DNA of 64,000 nucleotides from DASRWT01 sp963748485 (GCA_963748485.1 CAVVJF010000011.1:124001-188000), one strand, 5' to 3'; shown: positions 49,160 through 58,475, counted from the first letter of the stretch. Made by a program: numbers and translations. The notes: generated from the letters alone by a model not told the origin.

Positions 49160-50006
49160 TCACCCGCCGATGGTGGCGAGGCGCTCCTTGGCGAGGGGGG
49201 CTTCCTCCGACTGAGGGAAGTTGTCGATCAGATACTGCAGGCGCGCCTGGGCGAGCTTGGGCTGCTTGAGCTCGAGCAGGGCGAGCGCCTCCTTGTAGAG
49301 CGCCGTCGGCGCGCGGTCTCCCCGGGGATAGTTCAGGGCGACGCGACGGAACTCCTGCACCGCCTGCTCGAGCTCGCGCGTCGCCTTGTCCGTCTGCCCG
49401 GCGGCGAGGCTGGCGCGCGCCTGGCTGAACAACGACTCGCCCACCCAGTACTGGGCTTGATCCGCGAGGGATGCGTCCGGGTAGCGGCGCACGAACTCAC
49501 GGAACCCCGCGATGGCAAGCGGGTAGTTGCCCTTGCTGAAGTCCAGATAGGCGGCCTGGTACGCCTGCTCGGCGGTGGGGCCGCCCGAGGAGCGTGGCGC
49601 GGAGGGGCTCGCGGGACCGGGAGATGCTGGTGCGCGGGGCGCCGGGCCGGGACGTCACCTCGCGGCTCAATGTCTCCACCCGCTGGGAGATCTGATCGAG
49701 GCGCGCGGCCACCCGGCCGAGCTCGGCGGCGAGCGTGTCGACGCGGGCGGACAGGGCCGTGAGCTGACGCCCCTGCTCGGCGCTCTGTTCGCGCGTGCGG
49801 CGATCGAGCTGGCCCGCCACCGTCTCGGTGTCGCCCCGGCCACGATGGACGGACAGGGTCAGGGCGTTCAGGTCCCGGCGGAGCTGTGCGACGTCCTGTT
49901 GCACGGCGCTCGTCGCGTCGGAGCAGCCGGTCGCTCCGAGGGCGGCGAGGCCGATGAGAAGACCGAAGGGGAGCACCAGGCTCCCCTTCGGGTATCGCGA
50001 CCGCAC
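49160..50006 (-). pseudogene. cpoB: CpoB/YbgF, Tol-associated periplasmic protein, frame interrupted once
   Basis: About 281-residue last gene of the tol-pal run. GTG 50006 gives a lipoprotein-like signal (LLIGLAALGATGC), a coiled coil (about residues 35-115: LRRDLNALTLSVHRGRGDTE, LAAELGRVAARLDQISQRVE) and a C-terminal TPR domain (AEQAYQAAYLDFSKGNYPLA, YPDASLADQAQYWVGESLFS, LIDNFPQSEEAPLAKERL). One extra base in the Ser/Arg/Pro linker near 49610-49620 shifts the frame. CpoB couples outer-membrane constriction with peptidoglycan synthesis at division. Confidence 0.88.
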
Positions 50007-50029
50007 GGAGTGGTTCCCCCCGGCGACGG

Positions 50030-50632
50030 CTAGCGGGCCTTCACGAGGAAGTGAGCGCGCCGGTTCTTCTGCCAGCAGCCCTCGTTCTTCTCGCTGCAGA
50101 CGGGCCGCTCCTTGCCGTACGAGATGATCGTGATGCGGTTGGCCTGGATCCCCTGCGACACCAGATAGTTCATCGTGGACTTGGCGCGGCGCTCGCCGAG
50201 GGCGAGGTTGTACTCGTTGGTGCCGCGCTCGTCGCAATGCCCCTCGATGAGCACCAGGTTGTTGGCGTTCGACTTCAGCCAGGTCGCGTTGCCGTCGAGC
50301 ACCTTCGCATCGTCGGCGCGGACGTCGTACTTGTCGAAGTCGAAGTACACGTCCTTGAGGTTCGCGCTCTCGGTGAACTCGCTCGGGCGCGGGGGCGTCG
50401 CCGGAGCCGCCGTCGCGGGGGCGGCGGGCGCGGGGGCCGGCGCGGGCCCCGGGGCGGGGGCGGCGGGCGCGGGGGCTGGCGCGGGGGCGGGCGCGGGCGC
50501 CATCGTCGATCCCGTCGGCGCGGGAGCCGCCGCGGCGGTGGTGGCCGGACGCTTGGGGCAGCCTGTGATGAAGAGTGTCAAGACGAGGAGGGGCAGCAAG
50601 AGATGCAGCAGGTGACCCCGTCGGTGCGGCAT
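50030..50632 (-). CDS. pal: peptidoglycan-associated lipoprotein Pal
   Basis: 200-residue outer-membrane lipoprotein. ATG 50632 gives MPHRRGHLLHLLLPLLVLTL and the lipobox FITGC (Cys about 25). A long Ala/Pro linker (about 30-80) precedes the OmpA-like peptidoglycan-binding domain: VYFDFDKYDVRADDAKVLDG, EGHCDERGTNEYNLALGERR and the closing RRAHFLVKAR. The ribosome binding site is AAAGGAGG. It follows tolB by 59 bp. Confidence 0.95.
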   Translation of the reverse strand: MPHRRGHLLHLLLPLLVLTLFITGCPKRPATTAAAAPAPTGSTMAPAPAPAPAPAPAAPAPGPAPAPAPAAPATAAPATPPRPSEFTESANLKDVYFDFDKYDVRADDAKVLDGNATWLKSNANNLVLIEGHCDERGTNEYNLALGERRAKSTMNYLVSQGIQANRITIISYGKERPVCSEKNEGCWQKNRRAHFLVKAR

Positions 50633-50691
50633 GATGTCGAACCCTCCTTTGACGTCGCGGTGGACCGGGGTGAAGAGCGCTATTAATCCTA

Positions 50692-52026
50692 TCACGGAAG
50701 ACGTGGCGACCACGCAGGACTTGCCGCGTCACCCGTCCCATTGGGGATCGCCTGCTGCTCGGTGCCGTCGGCGAGCATGGTGAAGACCCGCGGGCCGCGC
50801 AGCCGACTCGACTGAAACGCGAGGTGGCGGCCGCTGGGCGACCACGCCGCACTCTCGTTGTCGCCTGGGCCCGTGGTGAGGCGCCGGAGCGCCGACCCGT
50901 CGGGCGCGACCGCCCACAGGTCGTGGGTGCCCTGGCGGGAGGTGAACGCGATGCTGTCACCTTTGGGCGACCAGCGTGGCTGCGTGTTGAATCCCGAGTG
51001 GGTGAGACGGCGGAGGTTGGCGCCCTCCGCGTCCATCACGTACACCTGCGCGGGCCCTCCGCGGTCGGAGACGAAGGCGATCTCGCGCCCGGTAGGCGAC
51101 CACGTGGGCTCGGTGTCGATGGAGTGATGCGTGGTGAGGCGCCGGAACGCGCCCGACGCCAGCGTGAGCACGTAGATCTCGGGGTTGCCGTCCTTCGACA
51201 GCGTGAGCGCCACCTGGCGGCCATCGGGACTCCACGCCGGGGAGGAGTTGATGCCGAGGAAGCCCGCGAGGAGCTGGACGGGCCGCCGCTCGAAGGCGAA
51301 GAGCCGGTAGAGGAAGGGATAGCCGCGCATGTACGAGGTGAACGCCAGCGAGCGGGCGTCCGGGCTCCAGCGGGGCGAGATGTTGATCGACTGATTGGCG
51401 GTTAGCGGCACCGGCGCCGCCCCGTCGTAGTCCATGGTGTAGATCTCCTTCGTGCTCCCGCGGGGGGCCACGTAGGCGATCTTGGTGTCGGCGTCCCCCG
51501 GCTCACCGGTGAACTGGAACACCACCTCGTCGGCGATCTTGTGGGCCAGCCGACGAGGCTCTCCCGGCACCACCGCGAAGCGCTTGGTAGCGATCGGGCG
51601 GAACTGGGGCGAGGTGAGATCGTAGAGACGCATCTCGACTTCCAGGCGGTCGGGGCGCGGCGTGAGGGTGCCGTGCAGGGCGGCATGCGCCCCCGCGGCG
51701 GCTGCGTCGCCCCACGTCTTCTGCATGGCCTCGGCGTTCCCGGCCGGGAGCGGGGGCTGGCCGCCCACGACGCTGAACAGAGTGGAGAACTTGAGGTCGT
51801 TCGCGGTCACCTCGGCGAGAGAGCGCGAGAGCCCTCCGGGATCGGGAGCCCCGGTCACGGTGAAGTCCGGCATGAACAGGTTGAGCTTCCCAGCTCCGCC
51901 CCGGATGACGTTGAGCAGCACGTCCGGCGCCTGCGAGCGGGCGGGCGGGGGCGGGGTCGCGAGGAGGAGCCCCAAGGCCACGACGGCGGGGGCGGCGGCG
52001 AGGAGGGCAATGCGTCGGCTGATCAT
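50692..52026 (-). CDS. tolB: Tol-Pal system protein TolB
   Basis: 444-residue periplasmic protein. Signal peptide about 1-31 (AAAPAVVALGLLLATPPPPA). The N-terminal domain is followed by a six-bladed WD40-like propeller with repeated (S/T)PDGRxxAFTS-type text: NISPRWSPDARSLAFTSYMR, SSPAWSPDGRQVALTLSKDG, TEPTWSPTGREIAFVSDRGG. It binds Pal and links it to TolA. ATG 52026 overlaps the tolA stop (ATGA). Confidence 0.95.
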   Translation of the reverse strand: MISRRIALLAAAPAVVALGLLLATPPPPARSQAPDVLLNVIRGGAGKLNLFMPDFTVTGAPDPGGLSRSLAEVTANDLKFSTLFSVVGGQPPLPAGNAEAMQKTWGDAAAAGAHAALHGTLTPRPDRLEVEMRLYDLTSPQFRPIATKRFAVVPGEPRRLAHKIADEVVFQFTGEPGDADTKIAYVAPRGSTKEIYTMDYDGAAPVPLTANQSINISPRWSPDARSLAFTSYMRGYPFLYRLFAFERRPVQLLAGFLGINSSPAWSPDGRQVALTLSKDGNPEIYVLTLASGAFRRLTTHHSIDTEPTWSPTGREIAFVSDRGGPAQVYVMDAEGANLRRLTHSGFNTQPRWSPKGDSIAFTSRQGTHDLWAVAPDGSALRRLTTGPGDNESAAWSPSGRHLAFQSSRLRGPRVFTMLADGTEQQAIPNGTGDAASPAWSPRLP

Positions 52027-52883
52027 CCGCGGCTCCGCTCGAGATCGAAGGTGAACATCACCCGCAGTGAGGGGCGGCCCCAGTCCTCGGGGAGGCGCGG
52101 GAACGGTCGGGCGTCCATGATGGCGCGCAGAGCCGCCTGATCGTAGAAGGCGTTGCCGGAGCTCTTCTCGATCCGCGGCATCGCGAACGAGCCGTCACGC
52201 TGTATCTCCACCACCACGAGCGGCTTCTGGTTCGGCTCGGACGACAGGGGCTGTCGCTGCCACGCATCCTGCACCTTGGCGAGCACCTGGCGCAGGTACC
52301 ACGCGTGCGGGAAGTCGGTGACCTCCAGCGTGCGCACGCCGGCGCCCGAGACGGAGCCCGTGGGCACTCCGGTGGGGACGGGAGGGGCCGGGCGCGCCTC
52401 GGCCGGCGTCTCCGCCGGCTTGGCCATGGGAGGTGTGGTCGGTCGGCGCTCGGCGGGCGGGGCCAGCGGCGGCAATTCCTTCTCGCCCGCGCGCGGCAGC
52501 GCGGCCGTGCGAGGCGGCAGACGCGGGCTGGGCAGCGAGGCCTCGGGTAGGCTCGCTGTCTTCGGCGGATCCGGCATGCGCGCCTCGCGCGGCTCCGGCG
52601 GGACGGGCGCGGCCGGTTGGGTCGGGGCGGGCGTAGCCGGCCGCGGCGGAAGGGTCGGCGCGGGCGGCGCCGGTGTCGGCGCGCCCACCGCCGCAATGGT
52701 CGGCACGAGGTTCACGACATAGACCTTCTGCGCACGGAAGCTGCCCCAGATGACGCCGAGGACGAGCGCCCCCGCGAGCAGGCCGTGCACGACCGCGGAG
52801 ACGGTGAGCGCCGCCATGGGCAGGCGGCGACGCCGTAACGCGGGTCCGAGACGGCCGCGCGTGGACGACGATGGGGATCGCAT
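52023..52883 (-). CDS. tolA: TolA/TonB-like protein
   Basis: 286-residue protein spanning the periplasm. One N-terminal membrane helix (about residues 24-46), a long Pro/Ala-rich segment (about 60-180) and a TonB/TolA-type C-terminal domain (YLRQVLAKVQDAWQRQPLSS; VVVEIQRDGSFAMPRIEKSS; FYDQAALRAIMDARPFPRLP). ATG 52883, with GAGGGA eight bases before it, is preferred over a GTG 18 bases upstream. The position between tolR and tolB fixes it as TolA. Confidence 0.88.
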   Translation of the reverse strand: MRSPSSSTRGRLGPALRRRRLPMAALTVSAVVHGLLAGALVLGVIWGSFRAQKVYVVNLVPTIAAVGAPTPAPPAPTLPPRPATPAPTQPAAPVPPEPREARMPDPPKTASLPEASLPSPRLPPRTAALPRAGEKELPPLAPPAERRPTTPPMAKPAETPAEARPAPPVPTGVPTGSVSGAGVRTLEVTDFPHAWYLRQVLAKVQDAWQRQPLSSEPNQKPLVVVEIQRDGSFAMPRIEKSSGNAFYDQAALRAIMDARPFPRLPEDWGRPSLRVMFTFDLERSRG

Positions 52884-52912
52884 GGGAAATCCCTCGGCCA
52901 CGGTGGAGGCGA

Positions 52913-53347
52913 TCAGGGCTCCCTCGCTGGCTCCGTGACCATACCGAGCTTCTCGACTCCGGCGCGGCGGATCCGGTCCATCGTCTCCACCACGAAGCCG
53001 TACTGCAGTCCCTGGTCGGCCTTGAGGTAGAGGGTTTTGTCGGCCCGATTCTTGAGGGCATCGCGGATACGGGGCTCGAGGCCGGCCACGGGCACCGGCT
53101 TGTCGTTGAGATAGACCGCCCGCTCCTTGGTGAGCGTGAGCACCAGCCGCTCCTCCACCGAGGTCGGCTTGGCCGTGCTCTTGGGCAGGGCCACGTCGAT
53201 TCCCCTGTGCATGAGCGGGGCGGTGAGCATGAAGATGAGCAGCAGCACCAGGATGACGTCCACGAGGGGGATGATGTTGATCTCGGACAGGGTCGCGCCG
53301 ATCCGCGCGTTCCCGCCGCCCTCGCTGGATTCGAGCCTAAACGCCAT
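52913..53347 (-). CDS. tolR: TolR/ExbD-family proton-channel subunit
   Basis: 144-residue inner-membrane protein. SEINIIPLVDVILVLLLIFM carries the single helix with the conserved channel aspartate (D30). The periplasmic domain follows (VLTLTKERAVYLNDKPVPVA; KTLYLKADQGLQYGFVVETM). Together with TolQ it turns proton flow into movement of TolA. It overlaps the tolQ stop by 11 bp. Confidence 0.94.
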   Translation of the reverse strand: MAFRLESSEGGGNARIGATLSEINIIPLVDVILVLLLIFMLTAPLMHRGIDVALPKSTAKPTSVEERLVLTLTKERAVYLNDKPVPVAGLEPRIRDALKNRADKTLYLKADQGLQYGFVVETMDRIRRAGVEKLGMVTEPAREP

Positions 53348-54077
53348 CTTTCGCGCTGCCCGCCGGCTTCGGCGCCGGTCGCGAGAGGACGTTGAGGAAG
53401 TCCAGGGCGAAGCCCTCCATCTCGGCCGCCCAGTGCTTCACACGATTGACGAAGAAGTTGTAGCCCATGACCGCGGGGATGGCGGCGCCGAGACCCGCCG
53501 CGGTGGCGATGAGCGCCTCCGAGATGCCCGGCGCGACGACGGCGAGGCTGGCCGAGCCCTGCTGACCGATCCCGTGAAAGGCGCTCATGACGCCCCACAC
53601 CGTGCCGAAGAGGCCGATGAAGGGCGCGGCGCTGGCGGTGGTGGCGAGGAAGGGCAGGTAGCGCTCCATCCGCGCGACTTCGACCGACGCCGCCCGCCGC
53701 ATCGCCCGGTTCACCGCATCGAGCCGGTCGAGAGGCAGGCCGTCTTCGGCCTGGGCGAGCGCGTGCTCGAGCATCTCGCCGCCGGTGACGCCGCCCGCCG
53801 CCTCCTGGCAGCCGGCGATGTAGAGCTGGGCGAGGGGGCTGTCGCGATGCTTGCGAGCGCCCACGAAGACGGCGGCGAGGCGCCGGCCCTCGCGGAAGAT
53901 GCTCATGAACGTCATGGACTCGCGGTGGACCTTGCGGAACTCCCACCATTTCTCGACGATGAGGGCCCAGCAGACCACGGAGAAGATCCCCAGGAGGACA
54001 AGGACGAATTTTGCGACCGGGCCGGCGTTGACGACCAGCTCGATCACGCTCGAATTGAGGCTGCCGTTACTTGGCAC
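53337..54077 (-). CDS. tolQ: TolQ/ExbB-family proton-channel subunit
   Basis: 246-residue inner-membrane protein with three helices, near residues 17-38, 135-160 and 172-195. The conserved core is FLATTASAAPFIGLFGTVWG and LIATAAGLGAAIPAVMGYNF. GTG 54077 is chosen because AAAGGAG lies six bases upstream and because translation from the ATG at 54155 would start inside the promoter. First gene of tolQRAB-pal-cpoB. Confidence 0.93.
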   Translation of the reverse strand: MPSNGSLNSSVIELVVNAGPVAKFVLVLLGIFSVVCWALIVEKWWEFRKVHRESMTFMSIFREGRRLAAVFVGARKHRDSPLAQLYIAGCQEAAGGVTGGEMLEHALAQAEDGLPLDRLDAVNRAMRRAASVEVARMERYLPFLATTASAAPFIGLFGTVWGVMSAFHGIGQQGSASLAVVAPGISEALIATAAGLGAAIPAVMGYNFFVNRVKHWAAEMEGFALDFLNVLSRPAPKPAGSAKDGV

Positions 54078-54125
54078 GCAGGGCTCCTTTGCAGACGGAT
54101 CTACACGAGGGAAACACTCGATTTG

Positions 54126-54155
54126 ATGATACAGAACGCTCGCAAAGCGTGTCAA
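54126..54155 (-). promoter_or_regulatory. sigma70-type promoter for the tol-pal operon
   Basis: On the minus strand TTGACA (54155-54150) is followed by 18 bases and TATCAT (54131-54126): a perfect -35 and a 5 of 6 -10. It leaves a leader of about 40 bases to GTG 54077. It is the best sigma70 match I saw in the window and sits in the divergent gap with lgt. Confidence 0.7.
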
Positions 54156-54177
54156 TTAATCGTATAAAGGTCAGGCC

Positions 54178-54960
54178 ATGTTCCGGTCTCCGGGCCCCGT
54201 CGCCGTGCAGCTCGGCCCCCTGAGCATCCGCTGGTACGGCATCCTGATGGCCCTCGCGATGGCGATCGGGCTCTGGCTCGCCTACCGGGACGCCAAGCGT
54301 CGGGGTCTCGATCCCGAGAGCTTTCTCAAGGCGGCGGAGCTCGGCCTGCTCGGCGCCCTCGTGGGCGCGCGCCTCTACTACGTGCTGTTCAACCTCGACT
54401 ATTACACACAGTTCCCCCGGAAGATCATCGCGGTGTGGGAGGGCGGGCTCGCCATCCACGGCGGCGTCATCGGCGGCCTGCTCGTGGGCGGGGGCTACGC
54501 GTGGCTGCGCCGGTTGCCCGTGCGGGAATTCCTCGACATCGCCGCGCCCAGCCTCGTGCTCGGCCAGGCCATCGGCCGCTGGGGCAACTTCTTCAACGAG
54601 GAGGCCTTCGGCACGCCCACGGCGCTGCCGTGGAAGCTCTATATCTCGCCGCCCCATCGCCCGCTGCTCTACGCCCAGGACGACTTCTTCCATCCCGCCT
54701 TCCTCTACGAGTCGCTGTGGGACCTCGGCGTGTTCTTCGTCCTCGTGTCGGTGCTCCGCCGGCGCCTCGAGCGCGCGCCGGGCGGTCTCTTCCTCGCGTA
54801 TGTCGGCCTCTACTCCGTCGGCCGCTTCCTCACCGAGGCGATCCGCACCGACCCGCTCATGATGGGGCCGCTGCGGGTGGCCCAGCTGGTGAGCCTCATC
54901 GCCGTCGCGATGGCGGCGGTGGGCGTTCCGCTCCTGCTCAAGCGTAGCCGCGCCACCTAG
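54178..54960 (+). CDS. lgt: prolipoprotein diacylglyceryl transferase
   Basis: 260-residue inner-membrane enzyme that attaches diacylglycerol to lipobox cysteines, so Pal, CpoB and the BFN lipoprotein are likely clients. About seven helices. Family landmarks: IRWYGILMALAMAIGLWLAY, VGARLYYVLFN, AIHGGVIGGLLVG with the essential His, and the Lgt signature GRWGNFFNEEAFG. The TATAAA at 54163-54168 is too close to ATG 54178 to be a clear promoter. Confidence 0.95.
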   Translation: MFRSPGPVAVQLGPLSIRWYGILMALAMAIGLWLAYRDAKRRGLDPESFLKAAELGLLGALVGARLYYVLFNLDYYTQFPRKIIAVWEGGLAIHGGVIGGLLVGGGYAWLRRLPVREFLDIAAPSLVLGQAIGRWGNFFNEEAFGTPTALPWKLYISPPHRPLLYAQDDFFHPAFLYESLWDLGVFFVLVSVLRRRLERAPGGLFLAYVGLYSVGRFLTEAIRTDPLMMGPLRVAQLVSLIAVAMAAVGVPLLLKRSRAT

Positions 54961-54972
54961 CGGTCCCCACCC

Positions 54973-55746
54973 GTGCACTTCGCCTTTCTCGGTACCTCGG
55001 GCGCGGTGCCCTCGCTCGCGCGGGACAACACGTCGCTGGTGTTCGTGGGGGCGGGCGAGGCCGTGCTGGTGGATTGCGGCGGCAGCCCCATCCAGAAGCT
55101 GCTGCTCGCGGCGGTCGACCCGCTGACCGTGAGCCAGGTCATCCTTACCCACTTCCACGTGGACCATGCGTATGGGCTGCCGTCGCTCCTGCGGAACCTG
55201 GGCCTGCTCGGCCGGCGTCTGCCGCTGCGCATCTCCTGCCGCGAGGAGCACGCCGAGCCCATTCGCGACCTGCTGCGCGTCTTCCGCGTGCTCGACCGGC
55301 CCGACAGCTTCCCCATCGAGATCGCGCCCGTGCCGGCGCGGGAGCGGGCGGTGGTGGGCGCCGCCGGTCCCTTCGCTATCACCGCCTCGCCCAATGCGCA
55401 CGGCACGATGCCGAACCTCGCCCTGCGCTTCGAGGCGCACGGAGGGTCGACGGTGGTCTACTCCTCCGACACCGAGCCGTGCGCGGCGGTTGTGGAGCTT
55501 GCCCGCGGCGCCCACACCTTGATCCACGAGGCGACCTACGCCGAGGGCGACGTGCGCCGCGCCGGCGTGCACTCCACGGCGGCCCAGGCGGGGGAGGTGG
55601 CCGCGCAGGCGGGGGTGCGCCGCCTCATCCTCGCCCATCTCGGCGCCGCCCATCACGACGCGGTGGTGGGCCTCGCCGCCGAGGCCCGGAACCGCTTCGG
55701 CGGCGAGGTGGAGATCGCGGAGGAGTTCGTCCCGTACCCGCTATGA
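54973..55746 (+). CDS. MBL-fold hydrolase, ribonuclease Z-like
   Basis: 257-residue metallo-beta-lactamase-fold protein of the RNase Z/AtsA branch. HFAFLGTSGAVPSLARDNTS is the typical N-terminus. Metal ligands are in LTHFHVDHAYGLPSLL (HxHxDH), NAHGTMPNLALRFE, YSSDTEPC and LAHLG. The flexible-arm insert of true tRNA-processing RNase Z is not evident, so activity on tRNA is uncertain. Start GTG 54973, 12 bp after lgt. The stop overlaps the methyltransferase ATG (ATGA). Confidence 0.85.
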   Translation: MHFAFLGTSGAVPSLARDNTSLVFVGAGEAVLVDCGGSPIQKLLLAAVDPLTVSQVILTHFHVDHAYGLPSLLRNLGLLGRRLPLRISCREEHAEPIRDLLRVFRVLDRPDSFPIEIAPVPARERAVVGAAGPFAITASPNAHGTMPNLALRFEAHGGSTVVYSSDTEPCAAVVELARGAHTLIHEATYAEGDVRRAGVHSTAAQAGEVAAQAGVRRLILAHLGAAHHDAVVGLAAEARNRFGGEVEIAEEFVPYPL

Positions 55747-56465
55747 CCGTTTTCGCGAGCCGCGACGGCCGGGGCCGGCTCCTGCGCGGCGATGCGCGGC
55801 GCCTCGAGGGAATCACTCCCGGCGAGGTCGGAGTCATCGTCACGTCGCCGCCCTACTGGGTGCGCGGACGTGGGCTGGCCTCGGCCGATCGGTACGCGCG
55901 GCGTCTCGCCGTGGAGTTCGCGGCACGGTGGCGCCGTGTCCTCGCCCGCGACGGCGACTGCTGGCTCGTCCTCGGCGACCGCCACGACGGCCGCGAGTGG
56001 GCCGGGGTGGACGGTCTCGTGACGCGCTGGATGCGCCGGACGGGATGGACCCTCCAGGCCAAGGGCTGCTGGGCCCAGGTCCGATCGCGCGAGCGCTGGG
56101 ACAACCGGATCAACTACGTGCTGCGCTTCCGCAAGGTGGGGGCCCATCCGGCGCGGCCACGCTCGACGACGCTGGCCTGGATGCTGCCGTTGCCCCGCTC
56201 GCACGGCGAGAGCCGCTGGGACGCCACGCCGAAGGCCCTGATTCGCCGGGTGCTCGCGGTGAGCGCCAAGCGGGGCGCGGTGCTCGATCCCTTCCTGGGG
56301 GCGGGGACGGTGGCGCTGGTAGCGGCGCGGCAGGGGCGGCGGTGGATCGGGGTGGAGCGCGATCGGCACATGGCCGCGCTGGCCGCGCGGCGGCTGGGAC
56401 TGCGCCCCGTCAGGACGCGCGGGCGCGCATCCGGCGGACGAGGTCTCCGTACGAGGACTTCGTGA
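55743..56465 (+). CDS. orphan site-specific DNA methyltransferase (N4-C/N6-A type)
   Basis: 240-residue beta-class amino-methyltransferase. The catalytic motif TSPPYW lies near residue 37 (Ser-Pro-Pro-Tyr suggests N4-cytosine or N6-adenine). The S-adenosylmethionine motif is near the C-terminus, AVLDPFLGAGTVALVAARQG, followed by RRWIGVERDRHMAALAARRL, so the order is motif IV before motif I. No target-recognition domain of usual size and no restriction enzyme gene adjoins it. Its last 56 bases overlap the convergent MlaC-like gene. Recognition site unknown. Confidence 0.87.
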   Translation: MTVFASRDGRGRLLRGDARRLEGITPGEVGVIVTSPPYWVRGRGLASADRYARRLAVEFAARWRRVLARDGDCWLVLGDRHDGREWAGVDGLVTRWMRRTGWTLQAKGCWAQVRSRERWDNRINYVLRFRKVGAHPARPRSTTLAWMLPLPRSHGESRWDATPKALIRRVLAVSAKRGAVLDPFLGAGTVALVAARQGRRWIGVERDRHMAALAARRLGLRPVRTRGRASGGRGLRTRTS

Positions 56466-57003
56466 GGAAGCCGTCGAACTGGGCGCGGTAGTTGGCGGTG
56501 ATGCTGACGCCCTCCACGATGACGTCGTAGATCAGCCAGCGGTCGCCCGGGGCGCCCACCCGGTAGTCGATCGCCACCTCACCCTGACGCATGAGCACAC
56601 GCGTGCGCACGATGGCCTGCTCGCCCTCCACCGTCTCGCCCGCGAAGACGATTCGCTCGCCGCCGTACTTTTCGATCTTGCCCACGTAGGCGCGCTCGAT
56701 GAGGTCGCGGAAGAGTCCGGCGAACTCCGCCCGCTCGGCCTCGTTCCGGACGTCCCAGTGGCGGCCGAGGGCGCGACGGGCCATCTCGGCCCAGTCGAAG
56801 ATCTCGTTCGTGATGTCCCGCAGGGTCTGGCGCCGCTCGGTCGCGCGGCCTGGGGCCTTGAGCGCCGGGTCCTCGAGTGTCTGGACGACGCGCTCGATCT
56901 CGGGACGCAGGCGCTCGGTGACGGAATCGGCGGAGACGTGAGCCGCCCCCCAGAGGGCCAGGAGCACCAGGGCGACGGCGAGCACGATTCGTATGGGCGA
57001 CAT
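56410..57003 (-). CDS. MlaC/Ttg2D-like phospholipid-binding protein (paralogue 2)
   Basis: 197-residue exported MlaC-family protein from ATG 57003; a start 24 bases upstream is possible. Signal segment IRIVLAVALVLLALWGAAHV. The core mirrors the copy at 27655: FDWAEMARRALGRHWDVRNE, FAGLFRDLIERAYVGKIEKY and YDVIVEGVSITANYRAQFDG. As with the other copy, no mla ABC genes are adjacent. Its 3' end overlaps the methyltransferase gene. Confidence 0.88.
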   Translation of the reverse strand: MSPIRIVLAVALVLLALWGAAHVSADSVTERLRPEIERVVQTLEDPALKAPGRATERRQTLRDITNEIFDWAEMARRALGRHWDVRNEAERAEFAGLFRDLIERAYVGKIEKYGGERIVFAGETVEGEQAIVRTRVLMRQGEVAIDYRVGAPGDRWLIYDVIVEGVSITANYRAQFDGFLTKSSYGDLVRRMRARAS

Positions 57004-57163
57004 GGGCAAGATCCGAATGCAAGCCATGTGCCCGGCCGCCGTCGCGCCGGACTTCGCGAACCGACCGTGCTAACTACGCTCGGCCAAAGGGGATCGAGAA
57101 CAGCAGATGGCAAGCGGGCTCGGCGCGGGTGTCATTTTCTCCCGCCGTCGTCGACCAGTCTTG

Positions 57164-58433
57164 TCAACGAGCGGTCAGGCGACCCAGCCGATCTTCGACG
57201 AGGCGACGCAGGCCCGCCTCGTCGAAGGCGGTGGCCGGGCGGGCGGGCGGGGTCGCCTCGGTCTTGAGGCCCGTCTCGCTCACGATCACGCAGATGGTCG
57301 CGTCCGGGTCTAGGGCACGCTCGGCGAGCAGGCGCTCGAGGACGGCGAGGGAAGCTGAGCCCGTCGGCCCGGCCCAGATGCCCTCGACGCGGGCAAGCAA
57401 GTTTTGCGCTGCCAGGATGGCCTCGTCCTCCGCGTCGCCGGCCAGACCGCCCGTCTCCCGGAGGATGCGGAGCACCCAGTCGCCCTTCTTCCCGGGGTTC
57501 CCGGCCGCCAGCCCCTCCGCCACCGTGTAGCCGATCTTGAGGCGCCGCAGCGGGCCCTTCTCGCGCCAGGCGCGCGCCACCGCGTTGGCCCGGGTCGCCT
57601 GGGCGGCGACCATCATCGGCCGGCGGGCGATCCAGCCGGCGCGCTCCATCTCGACGAATCCCCGGTGCGCGGCGATGAACGTCTCGCCCACGGCAACGGG
57701 CGCCACGACCACGTCCGGCGGCTGCCAGTCCAGCGCTTCCGCGATCTCGTAGGCGATGGTCTTCTTGCCCTCGTGCTTGTAGGCGTTGCGGGTCGCGCCG
57801 CAGTCGAAGAAGGTCCCCTCCGCGGCGAGCCGGTCCCAGATGTCGATGAGGTCGTCGTACACGCCGGCGTAGAGCACGAGGTCGGTCGCGGTGGCGGCCA
57901 TGTGCAGGAGCTTGGGGGCAGAGGCCTTCTCGTAGGCGAAGATCAGCGAGCGCAGGCCCGCGCGCGCGGAGTAAGCCGCGATGGACGAGCCCGCGTTGCC
58001 GCTCGACACCACCGAGGTCGCGCGGAAGCCGAACTGCAGCGCGGCGCCCACCGCGGTAGCCGAGGAGCGATCCTTCACGGTGCCGGTGGGGTTAGTGCCC
58101 TCGAACTTCACGAGCAGGCGGCGCACGCCCAGGTGTCGCGCCAGCGTGGGACAGTCGAGCAGGGGACTGGCCCCTTCGCCGAGGCTTACCCGGTGCGCGG
58201 GGTCCGCGATGGGCAGCACCGGCGCGTAGCGCCAGAGCCCGCGCCCCGCGAGGAGCGCGGGACCGCGGCGCGCCAGACGTATCGGCGTCGTAGACCATCT
58301 CGAGGAGGCCCGCGCATGTCGCGCACTCCAGCCGATACTCCAGCGGGTAAGCGGCGCCGCACCCGATGCAGCGGAGGGCCGTGGCGAGGGACTCGGATCC
58401 GCGACCGGCCCCCTCGCTTCGCTCGGAACCCAC
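57164..58433 (-). pseudogene. thrC: threonine synthase-like PLP enzyme, frame interrupted once
   Basis: About 422-residue fold type II PLP enzyme. An N-terminal zinc ribbon (CIGCGAAYPLEYRLECATCA) is followed, after one extra base at about 58277, by RGLWRYAPVLPIADP and LGEGASPLLDCPTLARHLG. The PLP lysine is in NPTGTVKDRSSATAVGAALQ, and SSGNAGSSIAAYSARAGLRS is the substrate loop. Removing the base (ACGTCTGG to ACGCTGG on the coding strand) joins both parts. This zinc-ribbon arrangement is common in threonine synthase homologues; related substrates are possible. Confidence 0.85.
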
Positions 58434-58475
58434 TATCGTGTCCGCTCGCCTCGCCTGCGGCTGTGGCTCGCCAAC

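Noticed and set aside
54161..54170. TATAAA as the -10 box of lgt
   Set aside because: It lies only about ten bases from the ATG and has no -35 partner; the divergent tolQ promoter explains the AT-rich stretch.
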